Shown: positions 51,831 through 60,994, counted from the stretch's first letter. The stretch: 64,000 bases of DNA from Flavobacteriales bacterium (GCA_016717225.1 JADKGB010000018.1:18744-82743), one strand, 5' to 3'. Notes: generated from the letters alone by a model not told the origin. Translations and numbers: made by a program.

Positions 51831-54122
51831 ATGAAACAGCTGTACTCCCTCTCTCTTGCGATCTTCACGGCCCTTGGCGCGCAGGCGCAGATCACCATCG
51901 GCCAAGCTGAGATGCCGCACGCGAACGATGAACTCGTGCGGGTGAAGGCAGTAACGAATCCTTTCATCAACTACACCGCGACAGGGCCGGCGCATACCTG
52001 GGACTTCGCGAACCTGGCCGCCAATGCAGGCGATACCACGAACTACCAGACCGTGGCCTCGACCAATTTCATCTATGCCATCGTCTACGCGGACATCTTC
52101 TTCAACGGCAACCGTGCGAACCACGCGAAGCAGGGTACGGATATCGCCTTCAGCAACCTGCTGCCGATCACCAACCCGTATACGTTCCGCTACCGTTCCT
52201 CCTCGGTGTACAAGACCGTGGGCTATGGTGTGGAACTCGCAGGGATCGGAGTACCCATCATTTTCGATGAGCATGATGTGATCTACGAGTTACCGTTGGA
52301 CTTCGGCGATGCGAGCGCTTCGCACAGTGCCTACCATATTGAAATACCGAACGTGGGTTACTACGGCTTCGAGCAAGACCGCACGAATGAGGTGGACGGC
52401 TGGGGAGCCATTACCACGCCCGGTGGAGTGTTCGATGTATTGCGCGTAAAGACCACGTTGACGATGCGCGACAGCATCTTCGGTTTCGCGATAGCGCGCC
52501 CGGTAGTGCACGAGTACAAGTGGCTGACGCAAGGGCTGCGCGTGCCAGTGCTCCAGGTGAACACCACAACGATCTTCGGCCAAGAGGTGGTGACCGCCAT
52601 CTACTACTATGACGTGCCACGCAGCATCGACGTGGTGGCACCGTTGGCCTCCACCCTGTGCCCGGGTGCCACGCTCCCTGTGTTCTATGAAAGCACAGGT
52701 GCCTTCAACGCCGGTGGCTTCTTTGTGCCAGCGAACCACTTCACAGCGCAAGTCTCCGATGCCACGGGCAGCTTCGCCGCACCCATCACCATCGGCGATG
52801 TAACGGCCACCACTTCGGGCTCTATCACGGTCACCATTCCGGCCAACACGCCGCCTGGTACGGGCTATCGGATCCGTGTGATCAGTACCAGCCCCGACTT
52901 CATCGGCGCGAGCGATCCGTTCGACATCAGCATCGGCGGAACGCCGACGGCTTCGATCACCGCGGCGGGCCCTTCGCTGATCTGCACCGACGATACACTG
53001 GTGCTCACGGCCGTGGGTGGCCCCGGGTACCAATGGCAACTCGACGGTGCGGACATCGCTGGTGCGATGGATGCGACCTACGGGGCAACACTTGCCGGTG
53101 ACTACACCGTACTGGTGGACAATACATGCGGCACCGCGACATCCAACAGCATCACCGTGGCGGTGAACGCACCACCCACCTATACTGTGGACCAGCAGAA
53201 CTACCTCATCTGCGCTGGTGATTCGGTGGACATCATTGCGCACGACCAGAACGGCCAGTCACCGCTCACCTACCAGTGGTACCTCAATAATGCTCCGATA
53301 GTGGACGCCACAGATAGCATGGTTGCTGCCACGCTGGCCGGCCTGTATACACTGGTGGTGACCAACGGCACCACGGGTTGCACATTCACCACAGAGGATG
53401 TGTTGTTGGACGTGTTATCAGTCACCGCGCCGAACGTGAGCAGCACTGAGCCTACCACATTCTGCGAAGGACTCGCAACGGGGCTTATCGCCGATCTGAT
53501 CGACGACGTGACGTACCAATGGATGCTTGATGGTGTAGCGATCGCCGGGGCGGAAAGCACGCAATTGGCGGTGACGGCGGCTGGTCAATACACGGTGGTG
53601 ATCACAACGCTGCAGAACTGCAGCGCCACGAGCGATGCGATCGATGTGGTGGTGAACCCATTGCCTCCAGCGCCCCTGATCGGCTGGTCCAATGATTCGT
53701 TGCTCACGAGCGGCACAGGAACCTTCCAGTGGTACGTGGACGGTAACGCGATCGACACTGCCACCGACCCGTGGTGGGTGCCTACCGAGAACGGAACCTA
53801 CACCGTGCAGTTCACCGATACGAGCGGATGCAGCAGCACATCCGACGGATGGATCTACCTCGTTACAGGTATCAATGGGTTGGCTTCTGAAAATGTTCAG
53901 GTGCTCCCCAACCCATCGAGCGGAACGTTCGCCATCCAGTGGCCCGTTGCATCCGGACAACCCTTCGAGATCGTTGATGCCACCGGAAAGCAGGTGCTCA
54001 CGAGCAAGCTGGTTGGAACGCGCACCACGGTGGACATGAGCGGGGCAGAGCAGGGGATGTACTTCCTGCGCTTGTTGCAGAACGGTACCACGCCTGTGCT
54101 GCGCATCGTGATCACGCGTTGA
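51831..54122 (+). CDS. Secreted Ig-like-repeat protein with T9SS type A tail
   Basis: 763 residues with a signal peptide ending G-A-Q-A-Q. Residues ~20-265 form an unassigned domain common in flavobacterial secreted proteins (T-W-D-F-A-N-L, Y-E-L-P-L-D-F-G-D). An IPT/TIG-like segment (~270-375) and then three or four Ig-like repeats of ~85 residues follow, each with Y-Q-W-x-L-(D/N)-G/N-x-x-I and G-x-Y-T-V/L-V (~385-700). The end is a T9SS type A domain (V-L-P-N-P-S-S-G-T-F...G-M-Y-F-L-R-L). Probably an adhesin-like surface protein. A terminator hairpin follows 50 nt downstream. Confidence 0.9.
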   Translation: MKQLYSLSLAIFTALGAQAQITIGQAEMPHANDELVRVKAVTNPFINYTATGPAHTWDFANLAANAGDTTNYQTVASTNFIYAIVYADIFFNGNRANHAKQGTDIAFSNLLPITNPYTFRYRSSSVYKTVGYGVELAGIGVPIIFDEHDVIYELPLDFGDASASHSAYHIEIPNVGYYGFEQDRTNEVDGWGAITTPGGVFDVLRVKTTLTMRDSIFGFAIARPVVHEYKWLTQGLRVPVLQVNTTTIFGQEVVTAIYYYDVPRSIDVVAPLASTLCPGATLPVFYESTGAFNAGGFFVPANHFTAQVSDATGSFAAPITIGDVTATTSGSITVTIPANTPPGTGYRIRVISTSPDFIGASDPFDISIGGTPTASITAAGPSLICTDDTLVLTAVGGPGYQWQLDGADIAGAMDATYGATLAGDYTVLVDNTCGTATSNSITVAVNAPPTYTVDQQNYLICAGDSVDIIAHDQNGQSPLTYQWYLNNAPIVDATDSMVAATLAGLYTLVVTNGTTGCTFTTEDVLLDVLSVTAPNVSSTEPTTFCEGLATGLIADLIDDVTYQWMLDGVAIAGAESTQLAVTAAGQYTVVITTLQNCSATSDAIDVVVNPLPPAPLIGWSNDSLLTSGTGTFQWYVDGNAIDTATDPWWVPTENGTYTVQFTDTSGCSSTSDGWIYLVTGINGLASENVQVLPNPSSGTFAIQWPVASGQPFEIVDATGKQVLTSKLVGTRTTVDMSGAEQGMYFLRLLQNGTTPVLRIVITR

Positions 54123-54172
54123 GGAGCAGTGCGCAGTAGTTGCCGCGAAACGCTTTCCATCAACCTCCCAAT

Positions 54173-54206
54173 GCAAGAAGCCCGCGAGCGATCGCGGGCT
54201 TCTTGC
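54173..54206 (+). terminator. Hairpin terminator after the Ig-like T9SS gene
   Basis: A 15-bp perfect stem (core aagaagcccgcga / tcgcgggcttctt) with loop GCGA, then gttt. The 30-nt core 54175-54204 is identical to the one at 55319-55348. Confidence 0.85.
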
Positions 54207-54307
54207 GTTTGAAGGGCTCACGCCTTGTGCGTTGCGGTTCGTGAACGATCAAGGTGTCGTCTTGCGGTGCGCGGGCTAAAAAAACAAGGAGTCCAAGAAC
54301 GAACGGT

Positions 54308-54595
54308 TCATCTCTTTCCGCTCACCAGTTCTTCGATCGCGTCTTTCACCTGATCGCCCGCACGTAAGGTGTCGGCGTGGAGTTCCGGACGCGGGGTGAA
54401 GGTGCACTCGCGCATGGCATCCACAGAGGTGCGAAGACCCAAGCACCTGGGCTCAGTGGCCAGGCCATGCTCCATATGCGCTTCGATCTCGGCCAACAGG
54501 GTGTTGTTCAGGTGGCCGTGCCGCAGGTCTGTTTGCAGCATATCCACCGTACGGCGCAGACGGCGTAAACGGCGCACCAGGTCTTTTTCTTCCAT
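54308..54595 (-). CDS. Small hypothetical protein, basic N-terminal helix
   Basis: 95 residues from the ATG opening M-E-E-K-D-L-V-R-R-L-R-R-L-R-R; an upstream ATG at 54634 adds 13 residues. It begins with an Arg-rich amphipathic helix, continues helical, and has two cysteines (R-C-L-G-L, E-C-T-F). No family recognised and no membrane segment. It lies alone between the Ig-like gene and the MORN-like gene; a chance frame is possible. Confidence 0.5.
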   Translation of the reverse strand: MEEKDLVRRLRRLRRTVDMLQTDLRHGHLNNTLLAEIEAHMEHGLATEPRCLGLRTSVDAMRECTFTPRPELHADTLRAGDQVKDAIEELVSGKR

Positions 54596-54818
54596 CGGGG
54601 CGAAGATGAGGTCCCGGGCTGCCCGCGCAACCACACGCCGATCTCCGCGCTGGTCCTGTGGTAAATGATGAGGCCCCTTGGGCTGCGAAGCCTTACGAGC
54701 CGCAACGAAGGGTTGCGCGGGGCTTAAGTGATGAGCGAAGTATCGGTTCTCCGTCCTCTATAAGCGGTATCGGAATGCTGGCTGTTGAACACTGACCTGT
54801 TCGCAATGTTAACTCAAT

Positions 54819-54850
54819 GTTGCCAAGGCGTATATTCTGTATTATATTTG
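54819..54850 (+). promoter_or_regulatory. Promoter of the MORN-like protein gene
   Basis: GTTG at 54819-54822 and a perfect TATATTTG box at 54843-54850, 20 nt apart. The box ends 18 nt before the ATG at 54869, giving a very short leader and supporting that start. Confidence 0.65.
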
Positions 54851-54868
54851 GACTTCAAGACTACAGCC

Positions 54869-55267
54869 ATGAAAACCGCACTTATCCTCCTCTCGATCCT
54901 GGTGACACCGTGCTTGTTGAGCGCCCAGACAGCATACCAGTACGAGCATTTCCCCAACGGAGAAGTGAGCAAGATCATCTGGAACACGGACGATGTGGTG
55001 CATTTCATCAAATACCACGAGAACGGCAGAGTGCAGGAGCGAGGGACCGTGCTGGACGGAAAGAACCATGGCCGTTGGACGCAGTTCGATCCCCAAGGCC
55101 GCCGGACGGCCCGCGTGCAATTCGATCACGGCAAACGCACCGGTACATGGGTGCTTCGCACGCTTGATGGCCTCAATCATCGGCTGCAATACCGCGACGG
55201 TAAGTTGGTGCACGGGGAAGAGTTCACGCCCGATGGAGTGCTAGTGGCTGTGCGGGATCAGCGTTGA
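54869..55267 (+). CDS. Secreted MORN-repeat / YwqK-like protein
   Basis: 132 residues from ATG 54869, with a signal peptide ending L-L-S-A-Q. Three to four MORN-like repeats (Y-x-x-F-x-N-G-E-V, Y-H-E-N-G-R-V-Q-E-R-G, G-K-N-H-G-R-W-T-Q-F-D-P-Q-G-R) resemble the YwqK family. Those are often labelled antitoxins, but exported forms like this are common in Bacteroidota and their role is unknown. It has its own promoter and terminator. Confidence 0.85.
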   Translation: MKTALILLSILVTPCLLSAQTAYQYEHFPNGEVSKIIWNTDDVVHFIKYHENGRVQERGTVLDGKNHGRWTQFDPQGRRTARVQFDHGKRTGTWVLRTLDGLNHRLQYRDGKLVHGEEFTPDGVLVAVRDQR

Positions 55268-55318
55268 ACCAACTGCTTCACCTGAAGTAGGGCGAAGAAA
55301 AAGGCGATCGGTTCACTG

Positions 55319-55348
55319 AAGAAGCCCGCGAGCGATCGCGGGCTTCTT
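55319..55348 (+). terminator. Hairpin terminator after the MORN-like gene
   Basis: A 13-bp perfect stem with loop GCGA followed by tttgcg. Identical over 30 nt to the terminator at 54175-54204. Confidence 0.88.
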
Positions 55349-55644
55349 TGCGCTATTTCCTTTTTTCACGCGCAACGGCCATGGCTGCGTTCACGCCTGC
55401 CTATGCCGTCCCGTGCAAGCGTCACGGTTCAGCAACTTCCAGAGGAGGGCGAAGAGGAGTGGGCGGCCGTCAGCGAACCTGATCCGATGAAGGGAAGAAC
55501 CATTGCTGGGTCAACGCGGTGCGAAGCAGGTGGGTTGGGGCATTTCTTCCCCTGTTCAGTGGCTCCACTGTGCAATTCCCTCCACGCAAAGCGTGTACCC
55601 GAGCAGCGCCCGGATACACGCTCCGATGGTAGACAGGATCGAAC
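55349..55644. other. Intergenic region without a supported gene
   Basis: About 300 nt between the MORN-like terminator and the convergent lipoprotein gene. Short plus-strand frames exist, but they lack family similarity, signal peptides and promoter boxes. Confidence 0.4.
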
Positions 55645-56208
55645 TCAGCTCACTTTGTAGCCGTGCTCGGTGGCCCATACGCGCACCTCACCGGCTTCCT
55701 TCAACTGGCTCTCGCGGATCGAGGTCCACGTGAGGTCGTCGGACTCTTCCACGGCCTTCACCAAACGGTCCATGCGCTCCAGTCCTTGCGCCAGATCGGC
55801 CGCGCGGTCCTGGTCCTTCTGGGCGGCATCAGCGGGCCTGGTGCCATCGTTCAAGCGGGTGCGGATCGCTTCCAATTCCACCATCAGCAGGGCACGGTAG
55901 CCGCGTATATCCTTGCTGGCCGCATAGCGCTCATCATATGCAGGGGTGCCCCGTGTGGCTCCGTTGATGCGGATCTCCGTGTTCTCCATCGTGTTCACGT
56001 CCGTATGGTCCCGTTCGGTGGTCGTGTTCGCGTCGGTGCCGTTCGGCGTGTTGGAGAGCGTGCCGGATCCGTTCGTAGAACCGGTGGTATTGGTGCCATC
56101 GTGCTGTGCATCGGTGGCGCTGTTGTCACTGCCGCATGCCGAGGCGAGCAGGGCGATGGCCAAGGCCAAGGCGGGGGTGGACAGGGTTGAGAAGGTGCGT
56201 GTGTTCAT
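55645..56208 (-). CDS. Hypothetical lipoprotein
   Basis: 187 residues from the ATG at 56208. A lipobox L-A-S-A-C lies near residue 25 after a hydrophobic stretch. An ~50-residue linker rich in Asn, Thr, Gly and Asp (T-N-T-T-G-S-T-N-G-S-G-T) follows, then an acidic helical domain with Y-D-E-R-Y-A-A-S and W-T-S-I-R-E-S-Q-L. Probably an outer-membrane-tethered domain on a flexible spacer. Family not recognised. Confidence 0.75.
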   Translation of the reverse strand: MNTRTFSTLSTPALALAIALLASACGSDNSATDAQHDGTNTTGSTNGSGTLSNTPNGTDANTTTERDHTDVNTMENTEIRINGATRGTPAYDERYAASKDIRGYRALLMVELEAIRTRLNDGTRPADAAQKDQDRAADLAQGLERMDRLVKAVEESDDLTWTSIRESQLKEAGEVRVWATEHGYKVS

Positions 56209-56371
56209 GGTTGAAAGTTGATCAGTGTGTGGGTTGGGTTCGACAAGAGTCACGCCAGTGAGAGAAATGGGCGCAGGGTCTCGAAGACGTTGACCCTGCG
56301 CGGACGGAGGGGCGCGAGGCACCTTCGCTTAGGCGCTTCTTCACCCAAGGAATAGCGACCGTACGCAGTCC

Positions 56372-56998
56372 TTACCGCACCTGTAGCACCTTTCCTTCCT
56401 CCACCCAAGCTTGCGAGCGAACACCGAGCTCGCCGCCGGGCAATGTGTACAAGACCTCCATCGCCCCGATGTACACCCGCCCGTAGGAGGTGGTGCTGTA
56501 CACGAGATAGCCCGGGGAAGCAGCGGGCGTGGCGGACCATTCCATCGGTACGCCTTCCAAGCCATGAGGGTGGCGCAGCACATCGATGAACACGGGCTCG
56601 TTCAAGGGTGAAGCCCATCGCATGGTCCCGCTTTTCAGGCCATAGGCAAGGTTCTCCGGCGTCAGTGCATCAACTTCGGTCAGATGGTAGGGGCCCCACA
56701 CGCCCCAGCGAGTGTTCGTCATGAGAAAGGCCGTACCGGGCAACGGCGAGATGCCGCGCACGTAGTACCCGGATCCGTCTGTTCCGTGCCAGTCCTCATC
56801 CATGGACCTGATCACCAGATCATCCACCTCATCGTCGTGGATGTCGACCGGCTCATCCGGAGCCACGCCCGGCGGCACCATGACCTGCGGCTCTTGAGCT
56901 TCATGTCCAAAGGACCAAGGATCTTCCTTGATCGGTTCACGGGGTATCGGGTCTCCCTCGTCACCGAAGCCGTTCGGCACCCGCACCGCCTGCTTCAC
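56372..56998 (-). CDS. Small protein, third member of a local paralogue family
   Basis: 208 residues, starting inside the stop of the upstream paralogue (ATGA overlap). It has no signal peptide of its own, unlike its relatives, so it may be cytoplasmic or its original start may be lost. The core V-D-I-H-D-D-E-V-D-D-L-V-I and later L-P-G-T-A-F-L-M align with V-D-V-T-G-D-G-I-A-D-L-L-I and L-S-G-T-S-M-L-L in the 56995 gene and with the 59267 gene. The pattern D-x-x-x-D-x-x-x-D-L resembles an FG-GAP/VCBS-like calcium loop. Function unknown. Confidence 0.65.
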   Translation of the reverse strand: MKQAVRVPNGFGDEGDPIPREPIKEDPWSFGHEAQEPQVMVPPGVAPDEPVDIHDDEVDDLVIRSMDEDWHGTDGSGYYVRGISPLPGTAFLMTNTRWGVWGPYHLTEVDALTPENLAYGLKSGTMRWASPLNEPVFIDVLRHPHGLEGVPMEWSATPAASPGYLVYSTTSYGRVYIGAMEVLYTLPGGELGVRSQAWVEEGKVLQVR

Positions 56999-57564
56999 GT
57001 CCTGATCACCACGCGGCCATACGGATAAGGAAGCTCGAAAGCGAAGGCCGCGATGCTCGTGCCGCGCTCGTTCGCGCTGCGGAGCACCAAGGTGCCCTCG
57101 TAATGCTCCCCGGTTCCGTACCAGCCATCTTGTTCCTTAGTGATCGCAGGACCGAAGGGGCGTTCCAGCAGCCAGAATTCCGTTGGTTGGTCGGGACCGG
57201 TCCAGCTCAGTTGCTTGAAGTGGATGCGCTTGGCAAGCAGTCCGGTGTCGAGCCGTGTGCTGTCTTCCACCGTGTACCAGCGCTGGTTGCTGGGCGTGCT
57301 CCACAGCAGCATGGATGTGCCGCTGAGCGTCCGCACGCCCAGCTTGTACATACCGAGGTAGCCGGGTTGCTGCGGATCGGAGACATGCACCGTTCGGGAG
57401 GTGATCAACAGATCCGCGATGCCATCGCCGGTCACATCCACGTATTCATCCGCAGGTGGTCCGGGGATGATGCGATCGGCTTGGGCATGGACGTATTGTA
57501 TGGTCAACAGCAAAGTGACCACCAGCGGAGCTGACCGGGATCGGATAGCGGAGAACCGCGCCAT
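56995..57564 (-). CDS. Secreted FG-GAP-like small protein, paralogue family
   Basis: 189 residues from the ATG at 57564, which overlaps the stop of the upstream propeller gene (TGATG). The signal peptide ends Y-V-H-A-Q. V-D-V-T-G-D-G-I-A-D-L-L-I is a calcium-loop-like motif, followed by Y-K-L-G-V-R-T-L-S-G-T-S-M-L-L and a terminal strand Y-G-R-V-V-I-R-T. Related to the genes at 56372 and 59267. Coupled on both sides, so part of a five-gene minus-strand unit. Confidence 0.75.
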   Translation of the reverse strand: MARFSAIRSRSAPLVVTLLLTIQYVHAQADRIIPGPPADEYVDVTGDGIADLLITSRTVHVSDPQQPGYLGMYKLGVRTLSGTSMLLWSTPSNQRWYTVEDSTRLDTGLLAKRIHFKQLSWTGPDQPTEFWLLERPFGPAITKEQDGWYGTGEHYEGTLVLRSANERGTSIAAFAFELPYPYGRVVIRT

Positions 57565-59225
57565 CAGTGCAGTACGATGATCCGCTGCCGCACATCCCCG
57601 CAAAGCACCACATAGCTGCCCGGCCACCAACTGGCGCAATCGATCGTCACCGCTGCTGCTTGCGCAGTGGTGCGAAGGACCTCGCGGCCCATGGGGTCAA
57701 GCACGCGAACTGACCCGAGCGGTACTCCTTCCCGGTGTGTGATCACGCAGTGCGCATCGGCTGGGACAGGTGCCACAGACCACGTGTGATCGCTCTGTGC
57801 GTTCGCGATACCTGTTGAGAGGTCATCGCTCTTGGCCAGGTAGGCGCCATCGCCCATCAGGTAGGGCAGGGGAGCGAAGGCGATGGAGTCGGTGTAGCCA
57901 CCGGCCATATAAAGGCCACCCACCGCATCGCAGGCCAGTTGGTTCACACGTCTTGGCGTTTGGGCCCGATCGGTGAAGACTTCCTGCACGGTCCCATCCG
58001 CATCGTAATGTGCGGTGAACATGCCATAGTACTCGCCATTCCCGTTGTTCGGGAACACGATGTTATCGAAGGTGCAGCGCGATTCGAAGTAGCCGCCGGC
58101 CCACACATGATCGTTCGCATCCACGGCCAGATCTTGGAACTCATGGTTGAAATTGGTGTCGCCTGCACGTCGGCCCCAAAGGGCTGTGCCATCGGGGTCC
58201 ATCTTCCACAAGCTCATGCGGTATCTGCCGTTGGATCCCGCAACAGGCAGATCGATGCCGTCGATCAGGTAACCGCCTTCGCGGGTGGTAGCTACCAGGA
58301 TATTCCCTTCGCTGTCCGTGGCCAGCGCCTTCAGGTCGTCGTAGTTCAAGCTGGCCCATGCACGCACCCACACTTCATCGCCCTCCGGCGTGTACCTTAC
58401 CACGAAGGCATCATCGCTCTGGCCACTGGACATGATATTGGCCAGGGTGTCGGTGGCGAAGAAGGCTGTGTCGCCCCTGAAGTGACCTCCCAGGTACACG
58501 TTGCCATCCGGATCCAGTGCCAGCGCGTTGCACATGGTCAGCCCCAGAGCGTCATCTCCCGTACACTGTGGCATCAGCGACCAGATGCCGTTCCCTGCCG
58601 CGTCCAACTTCATCAGGAAGCCTTGCTCACGGCCGTTGCAGGCTTGCAGATCGGGCAGTCCCGGCACTTGCAGCACGGTCTTGTACTGGCCCGCCACATA
58701 GAGGTCGCCGTTCGCATCGGCCACGATGGCGCGCCCCCACTCCAGTCCGCTGTTGGACGACCACCCGTAGCGGTTGGCCCAAAGGGCATTGCCGTCCCCA
58801 TCGTACTGGGCCACCAGGATATCCATGGTGCCAAGCCGGTTCAGCGTAGTGCTTCCCACGGTGATGCTGGGGCTTTCGAAGTAGCCGGTGAGCGTGATGC
58901 GACCTTCATCATCCACCGTCACCGCCATGGCCTCATCGAAGTCGAGCCCTCCTGCGCCGCGCACCCACAACGGCGTGCCGTCCGCGGCGAACTTGGCTAC
59001 ATACACATCGTTCAGCCCGGTGCTCGTGAGTGGCGGAAGCGTGCCGATGGTCAGTGTCCCGAAGAAGCCCCCACACATCACCGTATTGCCGGCGGCATCC
59101 ACCTCCAAGCCAGCAACGGATGGTTGGGTCTGCGCCGTGAGCTGCCGCGCCCATTGCCAGTTGAACTGGGCGTTGAGCAAGGTGTACATGCCGAGTGCAA
59201 GAAGGAAAAGAAGTGTGCGGGCCAT
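57564..59225 (-). CDS. Secreted SBBP-type propeller protein with C-terminal T9SS-like domain
   Basis: 553 residues with a signal peptide ending L-L-N-A-Q. About eight SBBP-like units with V-D-A-A-G-N-T-V-M-C-G-G-F, Y-V-A-K-F-A-A-D-G-T-P-L-W and D-P-D-G-N-V-Y-L-G-G-H-F fill residues 25-460. The C-terminal ~75 residues (V-A-P-V-P-A-D-A-H...G-S-Y-V-V-L) look like a diverged T9SS type A domain. Similar in plan to the 45897 and 61176 products. Stop and next start overlap. Confidence 0.87.
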   Translation of the reverse strand: MARTLLFLLALGMYTLLNAQFNWQWARQLTAQTQPSVAGLEVDAAGNTVMCGGFFGTLTIGTLPPLTSTGLNDVYVAKFAADGTPLWVRGAGGLDFDEAMAVTVDDEGRITLTGYFESPSITVGSTTLNRLGTMDILVAQYDGDGNALWANRYGWSSNSGLEWGRAIVADANGDLYVAGQYKTVLQVPGLPDLQACNGREQGFLMKLDAAGNGIWSLMPQCTGDDALGLTMCNALALDPDGNVYLGGHFRGDTAFFATDTLANIMSSGQSDDAFVVRYTPEGDEVWVRAWASLNYDDLKALATDSEGNILVATTREGGYLIDGIDLPVAGSNGRYRMSLWKMDPDGTALWGRRAGDTNFNHEFQDLAVDANDHVWAGGYFESRCTFDNIVFPNNGNGEYYGMFTAHYDADGTVQEVFTDRAQTPRRVNQLACDAVGGLYMAGGYTDSIAFAPLPYLMGDGAYLAKSDDLSTGIANAQSDHTWSVAPVPADAHCVITHREGVPLGSVRVLDPMGREVLRTTAQAAAVTIDCASWWPGSYVVLCGDVRQRIIVLH

Positions 59226-59266
59226 GGTTCAGTATGAGCGAAGATGGAAGACAAAGGTGATGTGCA

Positions 59267-59829
59267 TCACTGCACAATGAAAGCTTGGCCCGCAGGTGCA
59301 AGAACGCCCACCGCGTATTGCGCCGGGCTCGCACGGGTGGCTCAATGGTGAACGAACCCTGCCAAACCCGGTCCCTGCCCATCGTTTGGAACACGTAGAA
59401 CTGCTCTGTCAAGTGGGGGAGCACCTCCGGCAATGCACGCTGATGGCCGTATCCCCATTGTGCTACGCGTATCGAACCGTCCACATAAGCCAGTTCAGGG
59501 ATGTACAGGTCGTCCAGCCGGTCCGTAGGTAATGGTGTGACGGTGTCTCCTTTGGCAAAGACCTTCAGGTGCCGGTAACCTTGGCCATAGCGACCGCTGA
59601 GGAGTGCGGTACCTGGCAGGTTCATGACGTAAAGCGTGCAATTGCCCGAACTGCTCGGCTCGTCGTCCGTGCCGATGCGGACTCCCTGCACCACCAGGTC
59701 CGCGATGCCATCGTTCGTGATATCGATGCTGTCGTTCGGCGCGAAGCCGCAGTAGTTGCGGTCGAAGTCGGGCTGGGCAAGTCCACCGCTTGCAAGCGCC
59801 ATCGAGAACAGGAAGGTGCTGATCCTCAT
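59267..59829 (-). CDS. Secreted FG-GAP-like small protein, one frameshift near its end
   Basis: About 187 residues from the ATG at 59829, which overlaps the upstream stop by ATGA. The signal peptide ends G-L-A-Q. I-D-I-T-N-D-G-I-A-D-L-V-V and L-P-G-T-A-L-L show it is a paralogue of the 56995 and 56372 products. The main frame would run on to 58933, deep into the next gene. Adding one base near 59321-59327 switches to A-Q-Y-A-V-G-V-L-A-P-A-G-Q-A-F-I-V-Q-stop, a natural end at 59267. Frame break either real or a consensus error. Confidence 0.65.
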
Positions 59830-60335
59830 CGTTCGAACAATGAAATGTACGCCACATTCAAAGGGAACTCCCCCGGCCCGGTCCGATATACCTCGTCGTT
59901 GTAGTGCCCGCAAAGTGGCTTGCAATGGGTGGGATGAAGATGTAGCAATTGATACCTGTAGCGCGGTCCGTTGGTCCCGGGCCGCTCGTCCAACACCAGC
60001 ACACGGTAGTTGTCCATGTGGAAGTGGTTGGGCACTACGAGTATGTAGTTGTCCTCCGCGAAGGGGAACTGGCGCTTCCCGTTGCGGCGCCAGGTGGATG
60101 GATGCATCCATTGCTGCGGCCGCTCGGTGTTCCGTTGGAACAGGTGGAACGGTGTGCCGGTGGCCGTGGCCGGTAAGTTGTTCTCATCCAGCAGCACAAT
60201 GCGCAGGCCTTCCACCACGTTCGTATCACCTTCCACATGCGGCCGTACCACAATGATGGAGTAGTGGTCGAAGGCGCAATGCTGTGCGTGGAGCATGAAT
60301 GGCAGGAGGCCGAAGAGCAAGGTGGTGGCGCGCAT
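59826..60335 (-). CDS. Hypothetical secreted protein
   Basis: 169 residues from the ATG at 60335, with a signal peptide ending M-L-H-A-Q. The mature part is one compact domain with V-E-G-L-R-I-V-L-L-D-E-N-N-L-P (a CarboxypepD-like beta strand pattern), D-N-Y-I-L-V-V-P-N-H-F and Y-R-V-L-V-L-D-E-R-P, and a Cys pair. Family not recognised. First gene of the minus-strand unit, overlapping the next by 4 nt. Confidence 0.7.
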   Translation of the reverse strand: MRATTLLFGLLPFMLHAQHCAFDHYSIIVVRPHVEGDTNVVEGLRIVLLDENNLPATATGTPFHLFQRNTERPQQWMHPSTWRRNGKRQFPFAEDNYILVVPNHFHMDNYRVLVLDERPGTNGPRYRYQLLHLHPTHCKPLCGHYNDEVYRTGPGEFPLNVAYISLFER

Positions 60336-60499
60336 CGGTGCGCTGTACCCGCAACGGCCCGAAAGGTTCGAACTTCGGATCGCGATGCGTGTACCGGTCA
60401 ATGTGGGGAATGATCCCATGCGTTGGTCAGCATCTGCGCGATGTGGATCTCCTTACTGTGCCAAGGGCTTTACTTTGAGGTGGACGAACGATACAAGAA

Positions 60500-60994
60500 A
60501 TGAGGTCCATCCTGATCTTCATGATCATCGCACCCCTGCTCACGGATGCGCAGGATACGAAGCGCTTCCAACGCGCGCTCGGCTCCGACAACGACCGCGC
60601 AATGGACCGTTGGATGAAGCACGAGCTGCACCGCCATCGCAAAAGGCAGTTGATCAGCACGCCGAATGGCAGCTACAGTTCCTATACGCCCACGTACGAC
60701 AGCCTTGTGGCCTTCCTGCGCCGCCAGCCCGGTGTGGAGGATGCCGCATGGGACAAGTGCATCGGCAAGATCGACATCTGGCCTGGTCACAGCAACATCG
60801 GCTTGCGCTGGACCAAGGGTGGTCAGGTCTTCGAGCGTTGTTGGAATGTGCAGGAAGGGATCCCCGGCACCATCAACTTCTTCGGCTGGCACCCGCATAT
60901 GCGCAAGAGCCGCGAGCAACTGAAGTACAAGAGGGCGCTGGAGTGCCCCGGCTTCGTTGAGCAGCAGCGGCGGTATTGCCTTGATGCGAGGTAG
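60500..60994 (+). CDS. Hypothetical secreted protein
   Basis: 164 residues with a short signal peptide ending L-L-T-D-A-Q. The body contains D-R-W-M-K-H-E-L-H-R-H-R-K-R and Y-D-S-L-V-A-F-L-R-R-Q-P-G-V, then Cys-Trp pairs (D-K-C-I-G-K-I-D-I-W-P-G, E-R-C-W-N-V-Q-E-G) and a C-terminal Cys. I recall no named family. Probably periplasmic or surface-released. Confidence 0.7.
   Translation: MRSILIFMIIAPLLTDAQDTKRFQRALGSDNDRAMDRWMKHELHRHRKRQLISTPNGSYSSYTPTYDSLVAFLRRQPGVEDAAWDKCIGKIDIWPGHSNIGLRWTKGGQVFERCWNVQEGIPGTINFFGWHPHMRKSREQLKYKRALECPGFVEQQRRYCLDAR

Noticed and set aside
57939..59237. Plus-strand open frame of about 430 codons
   Set aside because: Antisense to the SBBP propeller gene, which has a signal peptide and repeat pattern. 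The plus product is His/Val-rich shadow sequence.
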